This document shows, one piece after another, positions 9,587 through 19,100 of a DNA stretch of 64,000 nt; the stretch's first letter is position 1, and every line of letters starts with the position of its first letter. A program made the position numbers and the translations under genes. Source of the DNA: Epithemia pelagica (Eukaryota > Bacillariophyta > Bacillariophyceae > Surirellales > Surirellaceae); contig OX337233.1 in assembly GCA_946965045.2 (NCBI GenBank), positions 3,348,001-3,412,000 on the forward strand. The letters are read 5' to 3'. The notes under the pieces are model-generated. The model was not told the DNA's origin, did not search any database, and saw only the letters and a list, made by a program, of their open reading frames with translations.

Positions 9587-10200
9587 AAGCTATACTATGT
9601 AATATCGATTGCCACATAACTGGAAAAGGGGCCCCCTCTTTTTCTCTTCGTCTCTCCCCGAGACAGACTCCCACATTTTTGTCAAACACTCCACAAAAAA
9701 AAAAAAAGCGACGCGTCTAGATGTCTATCATATGTAATAGACGATGGACTTGAAGTTTCACATGCTTGCCTCTCTAGACCACCCTTAATAGTCCCATCCA
9801 TCCTTCTATTATCCATCCTTCTATTATTCGAAAAAGGTTGTTGATTGATCATCCATCGTGGCCAAAGTGCACCAGCATTAAGAAATTGGAGTTTGTGTTT
9901 TGACGAATCAATCACGCATATCTCGTTTGTGTTTGCTACGTTTGAGAGAGTGAAGAAAAGCCAAACACACCCGAACGAGAAATCACTGCTTGCCATCACG
10001 ACAGTCACATCTATTTACAAAACCAAGTATAAAGACCTTAGACTCTACCTCTGCGATTGACACACCCACTCTCCCCCAGACTTGTGAACTTTCTCCTCTC
10101 TCCATTGATTTTCATTGAACGAAACCATTACAGAATGAAGGCTTTGGGTGTGACTCCAAAACCAGTTGGAAAGGACGACACACTCTAATTGTCGTCCGCC
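9587..10200. other. Intergenic region before the Tubby-like gene, with poly(A) tract
   Basis: About 0.6 kb with no gene seen. It has an A13 run at 9695-9707 (A12, A11 and A12 in U2-U4), a short duplication of ATCCTTCTATTAT near 9803-9830, and pyrimidine-rich sequence near 10090. Copies: 25613-26225, 41775-42386, 55391-56003. Confidence 0.6.
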
Positions 10201-11601
10201 ATGGACTCGCAATTGGATTTGACGGCCTCTTCGTCATCCGAACTCTTTGTTGCTTCTCGATCGGAATTTCAACAAGTGGTGCAAAAGTACAAGGCCATTT
10301 TGGATATACCTCGCAACGAAACCGATGGTACCTTGAATGAAACCGAAGCCTTGGCACGCATTGAAGACCTGTTCGATCCTGACTTTGTCCGTCATAGCGA
10401 AGGTGATACGGACGCCAATTTGTGTGATTTCAAGTCCGAATTGTTGCAATTGGGTCGTTATCCGTCTTTGCATTTCAAATTGTTTCGATACAAACAAGTG
10501 GCGGCCGGCATTATGGATTATTATTTGCGCTTTTCGACGCAAGACAAGCAATTTGTCATCAAGGGTCTGGCCTACTTTCGCAAGGCTCGAATTTACAAGA
10601 CCGAAGTCACACGGACGGCCTACGATAAAGTGTCGGGACAAAAATCGGCCACCCAAGAAACGCCCCTGACCCGAGACCGGACCGAACGACAATTTGGCTG
10701 TCGCATTTATGAATTGCCGTCCATGGTTCATGGACAATTGTTGGGGGTCGGTGGTAACATGTTGCCCGTCGAAGAAAAGTATGAACTCTTGCGCATCTTT
10801 TTGGTCTACGATAACAAACAACATCCAACTGACAATGACAGTGGTGTTCGCAATAGCAGTGGTGGTGGTGGTGGTTGGAACAAAATGTTGAATTTCTGGC
10901 GAGACCAGTATTCGTTGCGACTGGTGGACAGTAAAGATCAACCTTACGTCAAGGGTGCCAGTATTACCTTTTCGCGACGTGCCTGTGGATCTCGACGCAT
11001 GATTTTGTGGAACGAGCGTAAGGAACCTCTGGCCTTGGCCTATCGACACAAGAAGCACGGATTTTGGAGTATTTGTGGAACACGGCCCTTGATTCCCGGT
11101 CCTCATCACTATTCGGAACCCAAATTAGAAGATGTGGGAGAGTCCAATGTCGTGGCCTTTTATCCCTGGTTTCGCATCAAGTTGGTCCACACGTCGGCAG
11201 GACGGTTGTACTTTGGCGAAGTTCTTACGTTTGATGTGGAGGGGACCGAACGAGACGAGTCGTCGTCTGCGGAAACAATGACAGCGACACCCGCGGAGGA
11301 GCATGCCAGTCCTACCACCCAAGTGACTCCCAGCGCCACGACTGCCCGGGTGGACTTTGAACCGATTTACAAAGTGACGGAAACCCGTGACAGTCAGGAA
11401 CGGATTGTGACCATTTGTGATTATTACAAGTCCAAGGATCATTTGGGTATTGTCAAATCCAGTTACAATCCACATCGTCGACTCACACAACTTATTCACA
11501 AAGAAAAAGAAGCGAGGCGCGTTCAAGTCGATGTCGCTCCGGGAGTGGATCCGGCCTTGATTCTGTGTATTGCCTCGTGTTTGGAAATGATGGAACTCTA
11601 G
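10201..11601 (+). CDS. Tubby C-terminal/LURP-one-like protein, uncharacterised (U1, intact)
   Basis: 466 residues from ATG 10201 (CCGCCATGG context); an in-frame TTG at 10189 is ignored. I do not recognise the whole protein. The C-terminal ~120 residues look like the end of the Tubby-like/LURP-one/scramblase fold: a strand-rich segment (RLYFGEVLTFDVEG, then FEPIYKVTETRDSQERIVTI) and the terminal hydrophobic helix VDVAPGVDPALILCIASCLE, which in that superfamily fills the barrel. A Gly-run (near 220) and a Ser/Thr/Pro-rich insert (near 360-385) break the core. There is no signal peptide and no other membrane segment. Lipid or membrane binding would be expected for the superfamily but is not shown here. 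Confidence 0.6.
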   Translation: MDSQLDLTASSSSELFVASRSEFQQVVQKYKAILDIPRNETDGTLNETEALARIEDLFDPDFVRHSEGDTDANLCDFKSELLQLGRYPSLHFKLFRYKQVAAGIMDYYLRFSTQDKQFVIKGLAYFRKARIYKTEVTRTAYDKVSGQKSATQETPLTRDRTERQFGCRIYELPSMVHGQLLGVGGNMLPVEEKYELLRIFLVYDNKQHPTDNDSGVRNSSGGGGGWNKMLNFWRDQYSLRLVDSKDQPYVKGASITFSRRACGSRRMILWNERKEPLALAYRHKKHGFWSICGTRPLIPGPHHYSEPKLEDVGESNVVAFYPWFRIKLVHTSAGRLYFGEVLTFDVEGTERDESSSAETMTATPAEEHASPTTQVTPSATTARVDFEPIYKVTETRDSQERIVTICDYYKSKDHLGIVKSSYNPHRRLTQLIHKEKEARRVQVDVAPGVDPALILCIASCLEMMEL

Positions 11602-12145
11602 TACTCTCCTCTGAGTACAGTGGACCAAAAATCAAACGTACGCCGCCACAGGCTACAAGGTTGCTTTGTCTCCTCTCCCAGTTCTAAACCCCATTCAATC
11701 ATGAAGCTGCTTCGAACACAGTAGCAAATTGAGCAATTCACACGACCAACATGCTCTTTTGCATGTCTGTGATACACTTAAAATGAAATGGCCTCACACA
11801 TTTCGAGATCTGTTGGACACCTTGGGATCTGTTGGAGAGGAAGAAATCCTAACTGAAGCAGTATACCCTCTAGACAAGCGTGGATATCGCCCTTTGCACA
11901 GTATACACGGATAATGTTAGTAGTCGCCTCAGAGGGGATCATTCCCCCTGACCGGAAACTTTGTCACCGAGATTACTCTTCCTCCAAGGCCTCTATCTCT
12001 TCCTTTCGTATAGTGTAGACAATCGTAGAGAATGAGAGACACATCGTTTGGTCGGCCGGCTCCCAAACCAAAAATACCTACGGTAGAATAAGGAAGAAAA
12101 AACGAGATAGATGACTTTATCTTATGCCATGAGCAGTGTTCTATT
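11602..12145. other. Intergenic region downstream of the Tubby-like gene
   Basis: About 0.5 kb. A 61-codon open stretch (11729-11914) starting at a TTG looks mildly protein-like (MKWPHTFRDLLDTLGSV) but has no upstream ATG, and in U4 its end is changed by one inserted base; I do not call it a gene. Copies: 27627-28170, 43788-44331, 57122-57666. Confidence 0.5.
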
Positions 12146-12208
12146 CGTAGTGGGGCCTTCTCGAGAGCAATCATACGAGCAAAACATGCACTGTTCTTGT
12201 CCACAAGA
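12146..12208 (-). pseudogene. C-terminal scrap of a third kelch gene (U1)
   Basis: Reads LVDKNSACFARMIALEKAPL, nearly identical to the C-terminal tail of the downstream kelch genes (LVDKNSACFARMMALEKAPL at 13755-13850). Upstream sequence does not continue the match, so only the last ~20 residues remain. It shows that kelch genes were already in tandem before the 9.8-kb unit was amplified. Copies: 28171-28233, 44332-44394, 57667-57729. Confidence 0.65.
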
Positions 12209-12237
12209 CACCCAACGTAATGAAACTTCCACATACA

Positions 12238-13437
12238 CTATTCATATTGTTTTGGCCGAGTAGGGGCCTTGCCGAGAGTCAACATACGAGCAAAACATAC
12301 ACTGTTCTTGTCCACAAGAGGAAGCGTTTCAACCACATTTTCCTCTTCAAAGCATGCAAAAGTTGCAATGCCATTCGAAATGGCAATCACGCTACACATG
12401 AACCGTCCAACCCTTAGTTCTGGGAGCTGCCATACCAGGTTCCGTTGCGTGTCCAAAACTTCCACAGAACGCATGTACTCGTCTTCATCTCCTTCTCCAC
12501 CAACCACAACGAGACAAGATCCGACTCGGACCATACCATGACCATGTCGAGCATTGCCAAGAACCAGATCCTTGTGCATCTTCCAGAACTGGTTTGTGAA
12601 CGGGAGTGCTGATGTTGCATTTTGGGGTCCTTTGTTTTTGCTCCAGTCATTAAATTCGAGGTACTCCACAGAGTCCATGTAGTCGAGCTCTTCTCCACCC
12701 ATTCCGCCTCCCACATAGACACGTTGACCAACCACACCCATTCCAAAGTCCCTTCGAGCCACATTCAATGGTGGCCCGGATATAATGACGCATTGACTTT
12801 CGGAGCAGGTGTCGAGAATATCGACAGATGCGAGAGCCTTTTGAACAGCACTTCCACCCGCCACAACAATGAATCTGTCCTGTACAACGGCTGCGGCGTG
12901 TCCCCATTTTCTGCTGGACAAGCGACACTCTAAAGTCTTCCAGCATTTGATCGTGCCATTTTTGTTGGACCGTTGCAAATCATTGATGTCAATCTTTTCA
13001 ATCGTATCCAAAGCTTGGTGGCCATTTCAAGTGTCTGCGGTTTGTTGTCCACCAATGGCGTACAAAGATCCATTGCACACCACAGCTGCAGCGTAATGTC
13101 TATTTTCGTTCATGGACGGAGCTTCTCGCCAGGCCATTGGAGTCGTTTCATCATCATCATCATGGTCCAGTAGATTTACCCAAAGAACCCCATAGGTGAA
13201 AGTCAATTCATTCCGCCAACAACCTCCCATTACAACCAAGATCCGTCCTTGATTCTTATTGTCGGGGCGATGGATCACAACCGATGCATGTCCGTCGCCC
13301 AAATCGATTGGCAAGGGAGGCCATGGAGCTGTCCGCCAGGGTGTTGCGTCGTCTTGTTCTTCTTCTCCTGGATTATTGCTGTGGAGGTTTGTAAAAACCA
13401 GTCCAGACATCTGCGCTTCTTGTTGGACGTTGTTCAT
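12238..13437 (-). pseudogene. Kelch-repeat protein gene with in-frame TGA (kelch A, U1)
   Basis: From ATG 13437 to TAG at 12238 a single frame encodes about 398 residues, interrupted by one TGA at about codon 137. Kelch beta-propeller blades are visible: RILVVMGGCW, SLYAIGGQ, RFIVVAGG, RVYVGGGMGGEELDYMDSVE and SCLVVVGGEGDEDEYMRSVE. Such propellers are protein-interaction platforms. The stop lies in a variable loop between blades, where the paralogue has SEYIGAGYD. All four copies carry it, so it predates the array. A small intron cannot explain it. Upstream (13500-13530) is an A/T-rich TTTTATAAATTTT that could be its promoter. Confidence 0.75.
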
Positions 13438-13754
13438 GGTGTTGTTCCGCTTCTCGCGTTCTTCGTTCTCGGTTGCTTCTATGGCAACATGCCTGAGTGG
13501 TTTTATAAATTTTGTGATAAAAAAGATACCCTCCCCTACAACAAAGATTCGGAAAGATATGGACTCTATGTTAGCTGAGATCCAATCTGACTATGGAGGT
13601 TAACACACCCACACCATAGTCGGAGCATGTATCCACAAGAATTATAGTACTCCTATTCATTATTCATCTTATTACAGAGAGACTGTGTTCAACTTATTAC
13701 AGAGAGACTGTGTGGTCGACGGGCAAGGAACGGAGTGGAAATCTCTCTCCTCGA
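13438..13754. other. Spacer between the two kelch genes, with short repeats
   Basis: Contains a perfect 8-bp inverted repeat GACTATGG/CCATAGTC (13589-13596 and 13614-13621). It also has a 21-bp direct repeat CTTATTACAGAGAGACTGTGT at 13668-13688 and 13693-13713 (period 25). No gene seen. Copies: 29463-29779, 45624-45940, 58959-59275. Confidence 0.7.
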
Positions 13755-14820
13755 CTAGACTGTCTGCCCACCCATCATCAGTGGGGCCTTCTCAAGAGCC
13801 ATCATACGAGCAAAACATGCACTGTTCTTGTCCACAAGAGGAAGGGTTTCAATCGCATCTCCTGATCTCCAGCATGAGATTGCTGCAATGCCCTTCGAAA
13901 TGGCAACCGCGCTATGGTGTCGCGGTCCAATTCCCTGCTCTGGGAGCTGCCATACCAGGTTCCGTTGTGTGTCCAAAACCTCCACAGAACGCATGTCTTC
14001 AGCACCTTCTCCTCCAACCACAATGAGACAAGATCCCACTCGGACCACACCATGGCTATGTCGACTGGTGCCAAGAACAAGATCCTTGTGAAACTTCCAG
14101 GATTTGTTGGTGAACGGAGATGTTGCGGTTGCATTTTGGGTTCCTTTGTTTTTGCTCCAGTCATCAAATTCCAGGTACTCCACAGAGTTCATGTACTCGA
14201 GCTCTTCGCCACCCATTCCGCCTACCACAAAGACACGTTGACCAACCACACCCATTCCAAAGTTTCGTCGAGCGGCATTTAAGGATGGTCTGGATATAAT
14301 GACGCATTGACTTTCGGAGGACTGTGTGTCTAGAATATCGACCGATGCCAGAGACGTCATGCCAGGATTTCCACCCACCACAGATGCCAGAGACGTGCCA
14401 GGATTTCCACCCGCCACAACAATGAATCGGTCTTGTACCGCGACTGCGGCACACCCACCTCTTCCACTGGACAAACGACACTCTAAAGTCATCCATTGTT
14501 TCGTTTCATTGTCCATGCAAGATGGACAAAGTAAATCGTCAATGTCAATCCTTTCAATCGTATCATAACCAGCACCGATATATTCAGAATATTGTCCACC
14601 AATGGCGTACAGAGCGCCATGACATACCACGGCTGCAAAGAACCGTCGGTCTTCGTTCATGGGTGGAGCTTCTTGCCAGTCCATTGTATCCTGGTCGACA
14701 TTCAACCAAAAAACCGCATTGGAGGAAAGAAATTCATCCTCCCACGGACACAACATGTGGGTAGAAGGATTCGGATAAGAATAGCCTCCCAATACGACCA
14801 AGATCAGTCCTTGATTCTTG
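13755..14820 (-). pseudogene. Kelch-repeat gene, 5'-truncated at the unit junction (kelch B, U1)
   Basis: About 350 residues are open, with blades LVVLGGYSYPNPS, LYAIGGQYSEY, RFIVVAGGNPGTSL, RVFVVGGMGGEELEYMNSVE and SCLIVVGGEGAEDMRSVE. A small internal duplication, GGNPGTSLASV / GGNPGMTSLASV, is present. By comparison with kelch A about 60 N-terminal residues and the ATG are missing: the frame begins at DKNQGLILVV and, just upstream, runs into a TGA within the fused cyclase sequence. Without a start it is probably not expressed as a whole protein. Confidence 0.75.
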
Positions 14821-14821
14821 T

Positions 14822-15232
14822 CAGTTCATTGGCAAACACTTCAAACTGTTTGATGCAGTCGTTCATTGTGAGGTGTGTGATGCGCCACAGTTGCTCAAGA
14901 TGTACAGTTGTCCTCTTCTTACCTGGTGCTCAAATTCATTCGTCTCATCTTGGCGGACGTAATACCACGTTCCTGCAGCAGTGGCAAGGGCAAGAAGGGC
15001 CAGGACCACATATACACCAACTTTGGACCGGACGACAGCTTTGGTCTCCTCCTTGGCAATCTGGAGATTTGAAGACTCGGAAGTTTGTGTGCCGTGGCCA
15101 TTCGATGATGAACCCTCGTCCATCGGGCCATCGTCTCGATGCACCGCTCCCTCCGAAGATTCCGAGCTGTCCTCTGTTGTTACTCGACCAAGTTCGATCA
15201 AAGTAGGATCCTCATGGGTTCATGATGACAAG
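14822..15232 (-). pseudogene. Cyclase 5' fragment at the start of U2
   Basis: Copy of the start of the cyclase gene: exon 1 (to 14923) with TM1, intron 1, and the first 72 bases of exon 2 (14893-14822). It then fuses to the kelch B gene of U1. An 11-base deletion near the initiator (CCTCATGGGTTCATG for the longer sequence at 5431-5450) disturbs the reading frame at the start codon. It cannot give a functional cyclase. Confidence 0.85.
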
Positions 15233-15900
15233 AAAACTGAAAGCAATGTGTAGTTTGCAAGGATGAACTTTGCTTTATGAGTTTTGTGGCATGAGTTTTT
15301 TTCTCTCGACCACTTTTACTCGTCGTTGGGTCTCTACCCTACACATTATCTTTTCATCGGGGTGTCAATGGGCATTATCCCTATCAACAACCATCTGCAA
15401 TGTTCTGAGGATCTGTTCTTTGTGCATGAGCTGGTACGGATGTGATATATACAATACCTTGACCTTACCATTGGTGCAGTCCAAAGTCGGAAGGATGCCC
15501 TGCCATATTCTCAGGAGCGGATGTAGCGAAGGCGTGTTCTCATAAGCTACGGTGATAAGTGGTGTTTGACGGTTTCAGAAAGAATGTCGATTCTCTGCAA
15601 CCAACCACCAAGGGCGATCTAATCGTGTCTTGGTAGGGGGAGAAAGAAACATTTTGACAATATGATCTGAACTGATCTGAACTCACGGAGATCGATTCTT
15701 GAGAATCACTGATGGGATTATGGCCACGGTCCTCTTTCTCTGATTTCCAAGAAGGCATGACGAAAGCGGGCATAACAGGGCGATAGAGTACCGTCGCAGC
15801 AATCGACTTGGTTCCTACGTCGAATGGCCTGCCATTCGAGGCATAACTCGCGACAGCATCACAAAAGACTAGTGAGCCCAGGATATGCGAACACTTTGGT

Positions 15901-15905
15901 TTGCT
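15901..15905. repeat. Target-site duplication TTGCT, left (U2 copia)
   Basis: TTGCT is present immediately before the LTR and again at 22139-22143. The empty site in U1 (GGTTTGCTACGG near 6113-6124) and U5 has it once. Confidence 0.95.
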
Positions 15906-16148
15906 TGTTGAAACTCAAACAAGCCGTGCCGTAAAAGCAACTCTTTATAGGCTTATCGGACTACGTAATCTCCTTAGAATGAACACTTGCTTGTTCATCT
16001 TGCCTAATGTTGCTTTTGCCACGTCGACGGACTAAAGTCCATGCTTCGGCATCTTCATCATTCAAGTTTGGATCCTTAGCTTCCGAATCACTCTCTGTAG
16101 TCGCGGCTTGCTCGCTGCTACTCGTCGCCTGGTCACATATCCTCAACA
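15906..16148 (-). repeat. 3' LTR of U2 copia
   Basis: 243 bp, TGTTGA...TCAACA. It contains the last ~62 codons and stop of the pol ORF. Confidence 0.95.
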
Positions 16149-19100
16149 CACTCCTTTGGGCCGAGGAGTGATATTTACTACTCGGGACCACATTCATGAT
16201 GATATCCCGCAGGCGATAAAAAGCTTGACCCTGCAACGGTTTGGTAAAGAAATCAGCGATCATCTCATCCGTCGGACAGAAACGCACACTCACGTCCTTT
16301 CGGCGAATACAATCTGTGATATAGAAATATCGTAGATTGATGTGTTTGGTTCTTTTCGAGCTCGACAATCGACCGTTTCGTTCCAGTAGGATACTGCTCT
16401 GATTGTCCTGGTGCAGGACAACGTTCTTTACCTCATGTCCTTGGGCTCTCAGAAAGTTCTGGCTCCATAACATTGACGGTAACACGTCGTGCACGCCTAT
16501 CAACTCACATTCAGTCAAACTTCGCGCCACAAGTTTTTGTTTTGAAGAGGCCGTCATCACGGCACCCTTGCCCATAGTCATTACTCCGCCAGTCTGTCCT
16601 TTCATGTCTGGGTGAGTAGCGAACGAGGCATCCACCCACCAACAGAGTGTTCCAGATCCATCACCCTCTAGTCGTAGGATCAGATCCTTGGTTGACTGTA
16701 GGTACTTGAGAACCCGACCGAGTTTTCTCTGATCGTCAACGTCTGGATTCATGACGCGAGTGCTCAAAAAGGCCACAGCAGTGCGTATATCTGGGCGTCC
16801 TCTTTGCGCCATATACGCTAACTGCATTGTTACACTGTGGAATCGATCCGCCTCCTCCTCATTGAGTTTTCGGGAGTTAGGGTCCGTATGATATAAATGC
16901 TTAGCAGCGGGTGACCGTGCTTTACCGATCCATTCTTTTGGTAGCGAGATCAAAATGGTGTCGAGGTAGGATCTCATGTCCACCTGCACAACCCCATCCT
17001 CTCCATAGTCTAAGAACATACCCAAATAGTCGTGCCTTGTCCCTTCAGACACGGAGATTTCTCCCAACTGTCCGAACTCTGCTTTGAGGTCCTCAATAAA
17101 TTTGGTCACAACGGTACCGTCCACATGCGATATTTTCAGATCGTCAATGTGCCAAGTTACCGTGCATTGTTTGTTATTGATTGTTTTGTTGGCAACACAT
17201 GAATCATAGGGGTTGATTTGAAATCCCCAACTTTTGAGCACCACGGTCAATTTTTCCCAGAAGAGACGAGCTGCACGCAACGTTCCGTAAAGAGCCTTCA
17301 ACATTTCCACATATATAACTGGCTCGCCCTTCTCATATGTTAGATAAGGGGCATATGCTTCATAATCGACTTCTAGGAGTAGCTCAGCCATTAGTCCAGT
17401 AAGCCGCATATATACGCCAGGATCCATATCCGAGTGCATAAATGCACCTGGAATATCTGCCACAGCAACCACACGCCGTTCCAGGGCATCGATGACGGCA
17501 GTGATGAATACAGAATCGGTGGCCACGGTAGGAGAAGCTGAATCTTCCTTCTCTATGTACGCACGTTGTTTGCGTCCGTCGGCACAGCCTCGTCCTTTTA
17601 TCTTGCCACACCGTTTTCGTTTCAAAAACATTAGGTACCCTAGTGCTTGTTGCACCTCATTCCAGCTGAGGTCAGTCTTGTGTACTGCTCTCAATACTCC
17701 GCTATCATGCAATTGTTGGATTTCCACCTTCACGGCGGCCACTCCCTTGTTTCCAAACAGTTTGATGCCCTTCTTCATGGGCATCTGCGGTGTGGCTTGA
17801 TTCACCTCACTCGCTACAAGAAACAATACTCCATCTCGAAGGATTCCATCATAGCGCCCTCCTTTTAGAGCATCGATGCAGGCAAACGAGTGCCCGTATC
17901 GGTGCGCGTAGCTCCTTGCACGATTTGGCCGTAGATTGTACCTGTGTTGTTGTTGTTGTTGTTGTTGTTGTTGATGTACCGGATCAGACTCGCTGTTGTC
18001 TTCGGTAACTTCATTAGCGTCAATGTCTTGTCCCTCTTCCATATCCTCTCCACCGGCTAGCTCCCCCCCATTCTCCTCTACATCCTCCTCCACATCCATC
18101 ACTGCCTCCTCCGGGACTGCACCAACATCATCTTCTGGGATAGGATCGATTGGCAGTTCTCCATCTGCCTCCACTCCTTCAAGTTCCGGACCGTTCAGGT
18201 CGTCAAGTTCTCCGTCTAGTGGGTCACCCACTCCTTGAATTTCCATGTGTTGATCATCGGGACCAATCATCGGGTTGATTGCAGGTTCGCCGTTGCCCGG
18301 ATCAACATAATCGGGATTGTGAACGGCATCCACTAGTTCATCTTCGATCATCGCATCATCATAACGGAGCTCGATGTCCTCCTCTTCTTCATTGGTGTAG
18401 GATTCATCATCTTCTTCGTTGTAAAGGTCGTTGTCTTGATCCATCCACAAAATCCGATTATCTCTATTACCGAAAGCTAACCCTGGTTGCATATTTTGGG
18501 CTCTAGCCAATTGGTGCACACGTTGGATCACTTCTTGGGGCATCGGTAGGACTGTAGCGTGATTCCGAGTTATGACTCGTCCACTGACAAGACTCAAAAA
18601 ATAATAACTACCTTGACGATTCCCAGTAGGCCTCAATGCTAGAGCACCTATGGTCCTGGGCGCCATCGAGTTGTCATGTTCTTCATGACATTGGACGTAC
18701 TGTCCAAATTCGAAGCGACAGTGCTTGTTGAAGTCCACCTGTTCTCCCGTGACGAGCAGTCGTGGGCTTTCTGATTGTGAAATCCCCAACCGATGAGGGA
18801 AACTATTCAGCCAGAAGGTAGCGAATTTCGCCATCTCAATGATCATGACCTTCGGGATTTCTTTAAATGGTAGTGTGTTATACACACATCTCATCCTTTC
18901 TTTTACTGTACGTATGTACCTTTCAATATCTCCCACATGTTCATCTCGTGCGGTAGGATTTAACAATACACCGATCAATTGCAGCTCGGTTTTCATCTTC
19001 TCGGAACAGAAGGCTCCGTCAGCTAGTAACATCCGCGGGCGCAAACCACCTCTGCGGTAGATCGCAACCACTTTGCGCAACGAGATCATGACATCATCAT

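Noticed and set aside
10234-11109. 291-codon minus-strand ORF opposite the Tubby-like gene, present in every unit
   Set aside because: Low-complexity, no recognisable motif; the plus-strand frame has a good ATG and a folded-protein pattern. Its repetition only reflects the array.
11729-11914. 61-codon ORF after the Tubby-like gene
   Set aside because: Begins at TTG with no ATG in reach and is altered by an inserted base in U4.
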